Source: an uncultured Treponema sp. (GTDB lineage Bacteria; Spirochaetota; Spirochaetia; Treponematales; Treponemataceae). Taken from it: 21,809 bases of DNA. Under the pieces are notes generated by a model. That model saw only the letters and a list, made by a program, of their open reading frames with translations, made no database searches and was not told where the DNA came from. Position numbers and translations under genes: made by a program. The stretch spans positions 1 to 21,809 of the forward strand of contig CALHVG010000055.1 in the NCBI GenBank assembly GCA_938039145.1. The letters run 5' to 3'. Shown here in pieces: positions 1 through 7,995 of the stretch; the stretch's first letter is position 1; each line of letters opens with the position of its first letter.

Positions 1-103
1 GTACGGGGGAAGTAAGAGGGGAGGTAACCCTATGGGCTGTCCAAAAACTAACCAACTTTTGAGACATCCCCTGGCTACCGTGAAAACGGTGTAAGAACGA
101 ATT
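1..103. other. Window edge without a gene; imperfect inverted repeat and small hairpin
   Basis: No coding frame can be supported here. Bases 34-49 and the reverse complement of 55-70 match at about 12 of 16 positions (GGGcTGTC and GGGaTGTC, then AAAA), giving a short imperfect hairpin that resembles two insertion-sequence tips facing each other. Bases 77-90 form a perfect 5-bp stem closed by a GAAA tetraloop (ACCGT-GAAA-ACGGT). There is no T run after it, so it is not a convincing terminator. The mobile-element reading is an inference only. Confidence 0.35.
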
Positions 104-178
104 GATATGTACCATTTTTTTAATATTTGGTACATATCTTGATCACATGTCCCAAAAAAGACTATAATTGGGACATGT
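104..178 (+). promoter_or_regulatory. Two tandem inverted repeats over the fic promoter and start codon
   Basis: The first perfect inverted repeat has 11-bp arms at 104-114 and 128-138 (GATATGTACCA / TGGTACATATC). The second has 9-bp arms at 145-153 and 170-178 (ACATGTCCC / GGGACATGT). Both share the pattern ATGT(a/c)CC, about 15 AT-rich bases, GG(t/g)ACAT. The second encloses a consensus -10 box TATAAT at 163-168, with a possible -35 TTGATC at 139-144 (18-bp spacer). The start codon of fic (175) lies in its right arm and near the predicted +1, so the mRNA may be almost leaderless. A dimeric repressor binding both sites is the simplest reading. Confidence 0.6.
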
Positions 179-1230
179 CGGAATTGCAAAAATTGCCGGT
201 TGATCCTAAAAAGACCGAAACAATTACTATCCTCAAAGCAGAAAACAAGGCTTCTAAAGCGCTTGCCGAGCTAAAAGGCATTGCAAATGTAATTCCGAAT
301 CAGTTTATTCTTATTAATGCCGTTGTGCTGCAAGAATCTCAAGACAGTTCAGAGATTGAAAATATCATTACCACAAAAGATGAGCTCTATAAAGCTCTTT
401 CCGAAACGGTAAAAAAAGTTGATTCTGCTACAAAAGAGGTTATGTTCTACAGAGAAGCCTTATACGCAGGTTTTGCAGAACTAAAAAAACATCATTTTAT
501 TTCTATAAATGATATTGTAAACATTCAAAAAAAGCTTGTTCAAAATGATGCGGGAATCAGAACTTTGCCCGGAACAAAGTTGATGAATGACCGCACGAAT
601 GAAGTTGTCTATACTCCGCCGCAGACAAAAGAAGAAATTGACGGGCTCTTAAAAAACTTTACCGAGTATTTAAACAACGATGATGATTCTCTGACAAAAC
701 TTGCAATACTTCACTATCAGTTTGAAAGTATTCATCCTTTTTATGATGGAAATGGACGAACCGGAAGAATTGTAAATATCCTTTATTTGATTTTAAAGCA
801 TCATCTTGATCTTCCAATTCTCTATTTAAGTTCATATATCATCAAAAATAAAGAACAATACTACGAACTTTTGCAAAAAGTCCGTACGGAAGAAGCGTGG
901 GAAAAATGGATTGTTTTTATCCTTAAAGGAATAGAAGAAACCGCCGTAGAAACAATTGAGAAAGTAAAAGCGATAAAGGAACTGTTAGATACCACAATCG
1001 AAAAAGTAAAATCGGAAGCTCCGAAAATGTATTCAAAAGAACTGGTAGAAACCCTTTTTGAAAATCCCTATTGCAAAACTGAGTTCATTGTAAAAGCGTT
1101 GGGTGTAGAACGGAAAGCTGCCTCCCGTTACCTACACAAAATGGAAGCTATCGGTATTCTTACCTGTATAAAGGTTGGAAAAGACAATCTGTTTATAAAT
1201 ACCGGCTTGATGGATTTATTGAAGGAATAG
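175..1230 (+). CDS. Fic family AMP-transferase with C-terminal winged-helix-like region
   Basis: Predicted cytoplasmic Fic protein that transfers AMP (or a related nucleotide) from ATP to a target hydroxyl. The catalytic loop HPFYDGNGR is at about residues 187-195, with the catalytic His first. An inhibitory helix of the (S/T)xxxE(G/N) type is visible at S58-E62-N63, so this is an N-terminally autoinhibited (class II) Fic protein. The last 80 or so residues look like a winged helix-turn-helix, suggesting DNA binding and possibly autoregulation through the tandem dyads upstream. I chose ATG 175 over the in-frame TTG at 127 because the family begins near this sequence and the TTG lies inside a dyad. 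Length (351 aa) is normal for the group. It ends 3 bp before hsdS, so the two are probably cotranscribed; Fic genes are common in type I restriction loci. The target is unknown. Confidence 0.9.
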   Translation: MSELQKLPVDPKKTETITILKAENKASKALAELKGIANVIPNQFILINAVVLQESQDSSEIENIITTKDELYKALSETVKKVDSATKEVMFYREALYAGFAELKKHHFISINDIVNIQKKLVQNDAGIRTLPGTKLMNDRTNEVVYTPPQTKEEIDGLLKNFTEYLNNDDDSLTKLAILHYQFESIHPFYDGNGRTGRIVNILYLILKHHLDLPILYLSSYIIKNKEQYYELLQKVRTEEAWEKWIVFILKGIEETAVETIEKVKAIKELLDTTIEKVKSEAPKMYSKELVETLFENPYCKTEFIVKALGVERKAASRYLHKMEAIGILTCIKVGKDNLFINTGLMDLLKE

Positions 1231-1233
1231 CGG

Positions 1234-2544
1234 ATGGAAAAATGGAAGAAAGTTAGAATTGGAGAGTTTCTAAAAGAAAGTAAACAAGACGCGATAAACT
1301 CCGATGCCTCAAGAAGAATTACGGTTAGATTAAACTGTAGAGGAGTTGAACAACGAAGACTTAAAGCTGAAAAGGATGGTGCAACAAAATATTATATTCG
1401 GCATGCTGGACAATTTATATATGGAAAACAGAATATTCACAAAGGAGCATTTGGAATAATACCAAACGAATTAGATGGTTTTACTTCATCCGCTGATTTA
1501 CCTGCATTCGATTTTATTAATGATTTATGTTTTCCTGAATTTTTAAATTTATGGTTTCAACTTGGTGAGAGATATAAGGAATTACAAAAAAATATAAAAG
1601 GTGCCGGTTCACAAAGACTTGCTGTGTCTGTATTTCTGGATGAAGAAATAAATTTACCGGATTTACCAACACAAAAAAAGATTGTAAAAAAGATTTCTGC
1701 AAATCTCAAACGTGTAAATGAACTTGCAAAAGAAATAGAATCCCAAAAAGGATATGTAAAACAGCTTCGCCAAAATATTTTGCAGGATGCCATAGAAGGA
1801 AAACTTACTGCTGATTGGCGGAAAGAACATCCGGTGCAGAAGGGCAATCCCGATTACGATGCAGAGGCTTTGTTTGACCAGATACGGAAAGAACTCAAAA
1901 ATGATAAAAAACAGAAATCTTTGCCGCCTATCTCAGAGGAAGAAAAGCCTTTTAAGCTTCCTGAGAGCTGGAAGTGGGTGCGATTGGGAGAGGTTTGCAA
2001 TTCCATTACAGATGGTGATCATTTCCCACCTCCAAAGGAATCCTTTGGAATCCCCTTCGTTGTGATTTCTGATGTTTCATCAGGGAAGATAAATTTTAAG
2101 AATGAAAGATTTGTTTCAAAAGAGTATTTTTATAAATTACCAAGTGAAAAGATGCCACAAGACGGTGATATTCTTTACACCGTAACAGGTTCTTATGGAA
2201 TACCTGTCGTAGTAAATTCTTTTCAGTTTTGTGTACAAAGGCATATTGGGATAATAAAACCATTTCATCCAACAAAAGATTTTTTATTTTTTTCTTTGAT
2301 GTCGCCAATTTGTAAAAAACAAGCAGATGCTGTTGCTTGGGGAGTTGCTGTAAAAACAATTCCAATCAAAGAATTAAGAAATTTTATTATACCGCTTCCT
2401 CCAGTTTCAGAACAAAAAGAGATTGTTAATACTGTAACGGTTATGCTTGATAAAGTTGCACAGCTTGAGCGACAAATACAAGAAAGAAAGGTTCTAGCCG
2501 AAAAACTCGTATTTGGTATAATAAAGGAAAGTTTGGAGGAATAA
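1234..2544 (+). CDS. hsdS: Type I restriction-modification specificity subunit HsdS
   Basis: HsdS directs the type I methylase and restriction complex to a bipartite DNA target. The 436-residue protein has the expected tandem layout. A first target-recognition domain starts at W4-KKVRIGEF and a second at W246-KWVRLGEV. Each ends with an LPxxxxQKxIV block (about 141-151 and 388-398) leading into a helical spacer that fixes the distance between half-sites. The first recognition domain (roughly 1-140) is a little shorter than the second. A GAAGGA Shine-Dalgarno-like stretch in the end of fic precedes ATG 1234. The gene most often lies next to hsdM, but here the matching hsdM begins 3 kb downstream, beyond an AT-rich insertion, and is noticeably GC-richer. 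No hsdR is seen. The recognition sequence cannot be predicted. Confidence 0.93.
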   Translation: MEKWKKVRIGEFLKESKQDAINSDASRRITVRLNCRGVEQRRLKAEKDGATKYYIRHAGQFIYGKQNIHKGAFGIIPNELDGFTSSADLPAFDFINDLCFPEFLNLWFQLGERYKELQKNIKGAGSQRLAVSVFLDEEINLPDLPTQKKIVKKISANLKRVNELAKEIESQKGYVKQLRQNILQDAIEGKLTADWRKEHPVQKGNPDYDAEALFDQIRKELKNDKKQKSLPPISEEEKPFKLPESWKWVRLGEVCNSITDGDHFPPPKESFGIPFVVISDVSSGKINFKNERFVSKEYFYKLPSEKMPQDGDILYTVTGSYGIPVVVNSFQFCVQRHIGIIKPFHPTKDFLFFSLMSPICKKQADAVAWGVAVKTIPIKELRNFIIPLPPVSEQKEIVNTVTVMLDKVAQLERQIQERKVLAEKLVFGIIKESLEE

Positions 2545-2552
2545 CAGAGAAC

Positions 2553-3571
2553 ATGGCTGTACCAATTAATATTGATGTGCAATCCGGAAGTAGAAGTTAC
2601 AACAGGCTTGATATGCAAGTAACGCAAGCTCTTCATATGGCAATTGAATTATTTAGTGATATAAATTTTCTACTTGTCATGGATTATTATGATGACATTA
2701 GTATTTTTGATGATTCAGATAATCCTCAATCTGTTAGTTATTATCAGATGAAGACAAGTAATGATGTAATAACGGTCAATACAATTTTGAAAGAATCATG
2801 GTTGCCTAAATTATATGAGCATTTAAATGATTCACCATACTTAATCGAAAAACTTGGATTAATAACAAATTGTTCTATAAAGTTAGATAATCAAATTCTA
2901 CAAGCAGAACGAACCGAATTTTCAAAAATTAATAATAACACTGTGATAAAAATTAAAGAAGATATTTCTAAGAAGATGAAAATTGCAGTAAGTGAAATAG
3001 ATCTATCTAAATTTATTCACATAAAAACAAGTCTGAGTATCGAAAAACATAGAGATATTGTAGAACAAGAATTAGGGGATTTTTTACAACAGGGTATCCT
3101 AAAATTACACTAGAAGCTGTAAAGACTATTTTTCAAAGTATCATTGATATACTCACAAGATGCCAAGAATATGAGTTATTGCCTAAAGAATCTAATTTTA
3201 CATCTGTTCGAGCAAAAAAAGGACTTTCAAGAGAAAATATGAGCAGAACAATAAAGATGACAATGCTCATAGCTATTCCAGAATTTCAAGTTATTGAAAA
3301 GATAATTAATTTTCAAGATAAAGAAAAATATAAAGCATCATATGAATATACGAAGATTCTCAGTGATTTGCAAAAACGCGATGATGGATTTTATTCATTA
3401 TTATTAAAGTTACAAAATAAAATGAATGAAAATCCAATATCTGAAAATGAAAAATATGAAGATTATGCAAAGAGAATTATAGATATTGTTCCTCGAAATC
3501 CAATTTATAATGATTGGTATAAAAAGATACTGATATTTTCTATACTTCATAATAGCTGGAAGGATAATTGA
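2553..3571 (+). CDS. DUF4297/Cap4-like nuclease (Lamassu/ABC-3C effector-like), frameshifted
   Basis: The first reading frame (2553-3113, 186 aa) has a plausible PD-(D/E)XK nuclease core of the DUF4297 (Cap4) type: acidic pair D47-D48, then Q65-M-K67, preceded by an SRSYNRLDMQ block like the Arg/Gln start of that family. The frame stops at 3113, but the -1 frame carries on from about 3086 without a stop (TTGYPKITLEAVK, then on to 3571), giving about 340 residues in total. The change occurs at T6 in 3080-3085, so either one T is missing or ribosomes slip. The C-terminal part is not recognised. ATG 2553 lies 9 bp after the hsdS stop. The next gene, an SMC-like ATPase, starts 3 bp after this stop codon, so they form one unit. 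Known Lamassu systems pair LmuA nucleases with LmuB SMC proteins and a small LmuC, which I do not see. The family call is from motif reading. Confidence 0.55.
3080..3086 (+). other. U UUU UUA slippery heptamer at the nuclease frame change
   Basis: In the reading frame of the upstream nuclease segment the codons are GAT TTT TTA, so 3080-3086 is exactly the T TTT TTA heptamer known to support -1 ribosomal frameshifting (as in HIV-1 gag-pol). A -1 slip here joins the 186-residue frame to the downstream frame that encodes the rest of the protein. No strong stimulatory stem-loop is obvious just downstream. A one-base deletion or homopolymer sequencing error gives the same picture. Confidence 0.4.
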
Positions 3572-3573
3572 TT

Positions 3574-5233
3574 ATGAAAGAATTGTTTTTTAATAGCATC
3601 TTAATCGCTGGTATATCGAAAAAAACAGCAAAATTTCAAGAATTTTCAAAAGGTTTTAATATTATTACTAGTTCTGACAATCATGTTGGAAAATCTTCTC
3701 TTGTCAAATCTCTTTATTATGCACTTGGAGCTGAGATTGAGTTTGATTCTACATGGGATAAAACTTCAAAAATATATATTGTTAATTTTTCAGTTAACAA
3801 CAAAAAATATAGAATTGTAAGATTTTTAAAGAAATTTGCTTTATTTGAAAATGAGGAGCTTCTTCTTTTTACTGATAGTGTAACAAAAGAACTAGCTAAA
3901 AAATTTGAAGAAATATTTGATTTTGGTGTTTATTTACCTAATCGGAATGATAATAAAATAGAATTAGCACCACCTGTTTTTATATTCATGCCTTATTATA
4001 TAGATCAAGATCGAGGTTGGACAAAGATTTATAATAGTTTCTCAAATATTGAACAATATAATACAAATGCAAGGATGAAATCATTATATTATCATTTAGG
4101 TATTTATAATAAAACAACAATTGAATTGATGACAAAAAAAGATTCTCTGTTTCTACAGTTAGAGCAGGTTAAAAAAGAAGGAGAGCGACTGCAAGTTGTT
4201 GTAAATGCTTTATCAGAAGAGCTTAAAAATATAGTTCCTGCTGGAAATATGGAAGAATTAGAGAGAAATTTACTTTTACCCAAAGAAAAGATTTCACTAC
4301 TTGTAAAAAAAATCGGAAAAAAAAGAAATGAAATTCAAAAGATAGAGACGGTTCTACAAAATCATAAATATCAATTAGATATCATTGATATGATACAATA
4401 TCATATTATTAAAGATTCAATCGATACTCATAGACAGAATATTTTATCTTGTCCAAAGTGTGGCTATGTTATGGATAAAGAAATATTTGAAATTGTCCAA
4501 AAAAATTATACATCTTTGAGTAAAAAATATGCAAAACAACAAATTTCATTGCTGATTCATCGGATAGAAAACAAACTTGAAGAATTAAAAACAGAATATA
4601 TTGAATTGATGAATAAATTAAAAGAAGAAGAATCTGTATATGATGAGAAGAAAAATGCATATGATATATATTTAGCACAAAAAGGTTTGTCTTCAACTTT
4701 TAATAATATGTCAGAAAATTATGAAAAAAATATAGTAGAACAGATAAAGATAAATACAGAAATCCGTGATATTGATTTAGAGTTAAAAAAATTGCCAAAT
4801 AAAATAGAAATCGAGAAAAAATATATTGAATTTACTACGAAAACTTCTAAAACCATTGAAAGGACAAGGAACTCTGAATAATAAAATTATTCTTTCGCAA
4901 GTTATTGCATTATTTCAAACAATGGATTATATGCAAATTCAATCTAATAACTTTCCCTTTGTTATAGATTCACCACGAGGGAATGAAGCAAGTTATCTTA
5001 GTAGTAAAGAAATTTTAAAACTAATATTTGGAATAAATAGTATTACACAAATAATTCTTGTAACTATAGATTTTTCAGATTATGAAGATTCAATTGATTA
5101 TAAAGGTACAATAAATATTGTAAAATTAGAGCGGCAATATGGATTATTAACAGAAGATGCTTATAAAGAACATTTAGAGGAAATTGAAACTCTGCAGAAT
5201 TTGTTTTCTAATATAAAGAAAGATGACGTTTAA
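3574..5233 (+). CDS. SMC/Rad50-like ATPase with zinc hook (LmuB/ABC-3C-like), frameshifted
   Basis: Split between the frame 3574-4881 and the +1 frame that is open to 5233, about 550 residues in total. The N-terminal lobe carries a Walker A-like loop SSDNHVGKSS at about 33-42, with Ser in place of the usual first Gly. A long charged coiled coil follows, with a CPKC zinc hook at C293/C296 in its middle and a returning coil. The C-terminal lobe has a Walker B-like FPFVIDSPRG (about 4951-4980) and a following QIILVT strand. This is the architecture of SMC/Rad50 ATPases that sense DNA ends or structures. The shift lies between about 4846 and 4866, in one of two A runs; losing one base restores a continuous protein. 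ATG 3574 is preferred over TTG 3568 because GGAAGGA lies 9 bases upstream. It abuts the nuclease gene and probably controls it. Confidence 0.6.
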
Positions 5234-5253
5234 TCAATAGCGACATTTTGTTG

Positions 5254-5277
5254 ATTTATAACATTTGTGTTGTAAAT
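5254..5277 (+). terminator. AT-rich hairpin after the ATPase gene
   Basis: ATTTATAACA and TGTTGTAAAT pair over 10 bp with one G-U, closed by TTTG, 20 bp after the stop codon. There is no clear U tract, so termination is only possible. Confidence 0.35.
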
Positions 5278-5346
5278 TGACTTGCGAGTTTTACGAGAAT
5301 GAGATACTTGTAGAACATCATTCCTGATTAGCAAGCCACTATCAAT

Positions 5347-5457
5347 GGTGGAGTTGATAAAAACTCGCGTTCATCGTTTGACATGGAGGTCAATTCAATA
5401 CGTCCATGGCGGAGCTGATAAAAACTCATGTCTAAGAATTGACAAGGATGTCAATTC
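5347..5457 (+). repeat. Two copies of an imperfect 61-bp tandem repeat
   Basis: GG(t/c)GGAG(t/c)TGATAAAAACTC occurs at 5347 and 5408, and GACa(t/a)GGA(g/t)GTCAATTC at 5380 and 5441, both offset by exactly 61 bp. The second copy contains a perfect hairpin, AAGAATTGAC (5434-5443) with GTCAATTCTT (5450-5459), around a 6-base loop. The first copy keeps only part of that stem. It lies in the 364-bp leader of hsdM, so it may be regulatory or a relic of duplication. Confidence 0.65.
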
Positions 5458-5483
5458 TTGGACAGCGTTAGGGATTGGAGGGG

Positions 5484-5566
5484 CACGCCGTAGGCGTGTT
5501 CCGAAGCGGAGCGGAGGAATGGAGCGATAGCGGAACCACGGAAAGCCCGACCGCCGCTTGCGGCGG
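5484..5566 (+). repeat. GC-rich palindromic element upstream of hsdM
   Basis: It begins with a perfect hairpin CACGCC-GTA-GGCGTG (5484-5498) and ends with CCGCCG-CTTG-CGGCGG (5551-5566). The core GCCGTAGGCGT followed by GCGGA-type sequence recurs near 10800 after the tRNA-Ala gene, so it is probably a dispersed small repeat. Much GC-richer than the module to its left, it marks the composition boundary. Confidence 0.5.
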
Positions 5567-5597
5567 GAACGCCCAAATAGAAAGGAAAGGAGCAGAT

Positions 5598-7025
5598 ATG
5601 CCGAATATACAGGGAATTATAAAAACGTTGCAAAATATTATGCGGAAAGACCCGGGGGTTTCGGGGGATGCGCAGCGTATTGAACAGCTGGGCTGGATGA
5701 TTACGCTGAAAATTCTGGATGATAAAGAGGCGGAGCTTGAACTTTTGCATGATGAATATGTTTCGGTGATACCGGAAGCGTTGCAGTGGCGGAACTGGGC
5801 TGCGGATCGGGAGGGAATTACCGGGGATGAAATGAAAGATTTTATTGATACGAAACTGTTCCCCGGGCTTCAAAATCTTGAGGTTTCAGACGGTAATAAA
5901 CGGGCGCTATTGGTTCGGGATATTTTTGCGGGTACGAACAACTATATGAAGAATGGGACGATACTCCGCCAAGTGGTGAATAAGCTGAATGAAATTGATT
6001 TTAATGCCAGCGAAGACCGGCATGTGTTCGGCGATATTTACGAAAGTCTTTTGCGCGACTTGCAGAGTGCGGGAAATTATGGGGAATTTTATACTCCGCG
6101 TGCCGTTACCGAAATAATGACGGAGATGGTTAATCCGCGGCTTGGTGAAAAAGTGCTGGATCCTGCATGCGGCACAGGCGGTTTTTTGACGAGCGCTATT
6201 GAAAATATCCGAGCGCATGATGTTCATTCTGTTGAAGACGTAAAGATACTTGAAGATACGATCCGCGGACAGGAGTTAAAACCGCTCCCGTTTATGCTCT
6301 GCGTGACTAATCTTATTTTGCATGATATTGAAGTGCCGAATGTTGTGAACGGAGACAGTTTGAATCGCGAATACACGAGCATTACCGAGCGGGATCGTGT
6401 TGATGTCATTCTTGCGAATCCTCCGTTTGGGGCCAGTGTTAGCGACGGTGTTGAAACGAATTATCCCGCTCAGTTCCGTACGACGGAAAGTGCGGATTTA
6501 TTTCTCCTTTTGATGGTACGGTATCTTAAAAACGGGGGGCGTGCTGCGATTGTTTTACCGGATGGGTCGCTTACCGGTGAGGGTGTAAAGCAGCGAATCC
6601 GCGAGAAGTTTTTAACGCAGTGCAACGTACATACGGTTGTGCGCCTGCCTAATTCCGTTTTTCAGCCGTATGCGTCGGTTGCCACAAATCTGCTGTTCTT
6701 TACAAAAGGGGAGCCGACGAAGGAAATCTGGTACTGGGAGCACAAACTGCCGGAAGGTCAAAAATCATATTCTAAAACAAAGCCTATCAGAAAGGAGGAA
6801 TTTACCTCCCTTAAAGCATGGTGGAATAACCGTGAGGAAACGAACCATGCTTGGAAAGTCAGCTTTGAAATCTTAAAAGCGAACGGCTATAACTTGGATA
6901 TAAAAAATCCGTTTATAGAGGAAGCGGAAGTTACCCACACAACGGCGGAACTGCTGGAGCTGCTGCATACGTCATTTGTAAAGAGCGATGCGCTGTTACG
7001 CGAGTTGAAGGACGGGATGAAATAA
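5598..7025 (+). CDS. hsdM: Type I restriction-modification DNA adenine methyltransferase HsdM
   Basis: The modification subunit that, with HsdS, methylates adenine N6 using S-adenosylmethionine. The 475-residue protein has an N-terminal helical HsdM domain (about 1-130), the GEFYTPR entry motif at 162-168, the SAM-binding motif I DPACGTGGF at 188-196 and the catalytic NPPFG at 274-278. All key residues are intact. ATG 5598 follows a strong AAGGAAAGGA ribosome site; an upstream in-frame extension to 5475 would only translate the palindromic repeat, so it was rejected. GC content is clearly higher than in fic, hsdS and the nuclease/ATPase pair, so the gene may have a different origin from the hsdS upstream. 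No hsdR or second hsdS follows; only gene remnants do. It may be an orphan methylase. Confidence 0.94.
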   Translation: MPNIQGIIKTLQNIMRKDPGVSGDAQRIEQLGWMITLKILDDKEAELELLHDEYVSVIPEALQWRNWAADREGITGDEMKDFIDTKLFPGLQNLEVSDGNKRALLVRDIFAGTNNYMKNGTILRQVVNKLNEIDFNASEDRHVFGDIYESLLRDLQSAGNYGEFYTPRAVTEIMTEMVNPRLGEKVLDPACGTGGFLTSAIENIRAHDVHSVEDVKILEDTIRGQELKPLPFMLCVTNLILHDIEVPNVVNGDSLNREYTSITERDRVDVILANPPFGASVSDGVETNYPAQFRTTESADLFLLLMVRYLKNGGRAAIVLPDGSLTGEGVKQRIREKFLTQCNVHTVVRLPNSVFQPYASVATNLLFFTKGEPTKEIWYWEHKLPEGQKSYSKTKPIRKEEFTSLKAWWNNREETNHAWKVSFEILKANGYNLDIKNPFIEEAEVTHTTAELLELLHTSFVKSDALLRELKDGMK

Positions 7026-7038
7026 ACCGGCAGCCGGT
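7026..7038 (+). terminator. Hairpin directly after hsdM
   Basis: ACCGG-CAG-CCGGT is a perfect 5-bp stem starting at the base after the hsdM stop codon. It is not followed by a T run, so it may be only a weak or Rho-assisted end or an mRNA 3' stem. Confidence 0.35.
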
Positions 7039-7139
7039 CTTAACGTCTTAACAAGGAAGAAGTAGAAAACGCTTGATGCGTTTGCCTGTAAGGATTTTTT
7101 ACACGGCTCTCATGTTTTTGAAAAATAGAAAATAGAAAG

Positions 7140-7345
7140 TTGGAAAATGATCCTTCATATATAAAAACAGTCAGAACAGCTATGGCAAGAAATACTCCTG
7201 CTCATGAAAGAGCTGTTAATACTTTAAAACTCGGGCTGTAGAAGTTGATGAGATGTTCTTTTTAAGGGGAATAGAGAAAAAACGTGTTCTTTCAATATTG
7301 AGCCCGCATTTATTTATTGATGAGCAAATACTTCATCCAGTGTAG
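7140..7345 (+). pseudogene. Frameshifted coding remnant, family unknown
   Basis: A short frame reads NDPSYIKTVRTAMARNTP and continues to a stop at 7239-7241. Immediately after, a second frame continues as VEVDEMFFLRGIEKKRVL to a stop at 7343-7345. The amino-acid composition looks coding in both, so the two pieces probably belonged to one gene broken by a one- or two-base indel near 7236. No start with a ribosome site is visible. I do not recognise the family. Bases 7039-7139 hold nothing I can support. Confidence 0.35.
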
Positions 7346-7346
7346 T

Positions 7347-7461
7347 GCTACAATATGCGACCTGTTACGGCTACAATAGGTCATCTATTACAGCTACAAC
7401 ATGTCATCTATTACGGCACTAATATGTGCCCTATTGCAGCACTAATAGGCGGCATACTGTA
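7347..7461. repeat. 23-bp periodic array, 5 units
   Basis: Five consecutive 23-base units start at 7347, 7370, 7393, 7416 and 7439, each beginning GCTACAA or GCACTAA. Complementary arms alternate, e.g. AATAG/CTATT inside unit 2, and TATTA-CGGCAC-TAATA and CTATT-(8)-AATAG across unit boundaries. Just to the right, AAGTGCC (7477-7483) and GGCACTT (7494-7500) form a separate 7-bp hairpin. The array lies between the hsdM remnant and the convergent cupin gene. Same design as the arrays near 11.8, 15.2, 16.3 and 18.1 kb. Confidence 0.8.
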
Positions 7462-7533
7462 GACTGCATAAATTTTAAGTGCCGGAAGGAATAGGCACTT
7501 GAATATATGGAAAACATGTAGAAAGTGCTTGGA

Positions 7534-7995
7534 TTACATACACAGTTCCCCGTATTCCGCAGCGCTTACCGGTTCGCACCATTCGTTGCTTGTTTCCTCT
7601 CCGGGAATTGAGATTGCCAAATGAGAAAACCAGCTGTTGCATGCGGCACCATGCCAGAGCTTTGCGTTTGCAGGAATTGTGATAACGGTACCCGGCGTCA
7701 TCGGAACGGCTTGCTTACCCGCTTCCTGATACCAGCCCCGTCCGCCTACACAGATGAGCAGCTGTCCGCCGCCGGTTTTTGCATGATGAATATGCCAGTT
7801 GTTGCGGCATCCCGGTTCGAACGTTACGTTGTGCACAGGAAGCGGCGCGGAGGCAACTTCGGCAAGATAACTGTTCCCCGTAAAGTATTGTGCATACGCA
7901 GCATTCGGTTCGCCGACAGGAAAGAAAATCGTATTTTGATACTGCTCTTTTGCGCTCAGTGCCGATACCGTTTCGTTCCATACATCCTTTGCCAA
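7534..7995 (-). CDS. Cupin domain protein, probable C-terminal remnant of a decarboxylase-cupin fusion
   Basis: A single double-stranded beta-helix cupin of 153 residues. Metal-binding histidines appear in WHIHHAKTGGGQ (about 67-78) and in the later LWHGAA block, with PGTVITIPA between. Cupins with this sequence usually follow a carboxymuconolactone decarboxylase-like domain, whose last helix is typically AFNLAKEVW-like. Here the frame opens as SFRLAKDVWNET, which fits that helix. The only available start is TTG 7995, without a ribosome site, and upstream of it lies the head of an aldo/keto reductase in another frame. I infer that a deletion removed the first domain, so the gene is probably inactive or poorly expressed. 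The function of the intact protein is uncertain. Confidence 0.65.
   Translation of the reverse strand: MAKDVWNETVSALSAKEQYQNTIFFPVGEPNAAYAQYFTGNSYLAEVASAPLPVHNVTFEPGCRNNWHIHHAKTGGGQLLICVGGRGWYQEAGKQAVPMTPGTVITIPANAKLWHGAACNSWFSHLAISIPGEETSNEWCEPVSAAEYGELCM

Noticed and set aside
34..70. An insertion sequence at the left edge
   Set aside because: Only an imperfect terminal-repeat-like hairpin is seen, with no transposase; kept as a description, not called a mobile element.
127..174. TTG 127 as the start of fic
   Set aside because: The extra 16 residues are read from the second dyad and the -10 box. Family alignment from memory starts near ATG 175.
5475..5597. An N-terminal extension of HsdM
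   Set aside because: It translates a dispersed GC-rich palindrome; ATG 5598 has a strong ribosome site and the usual HsdM start.
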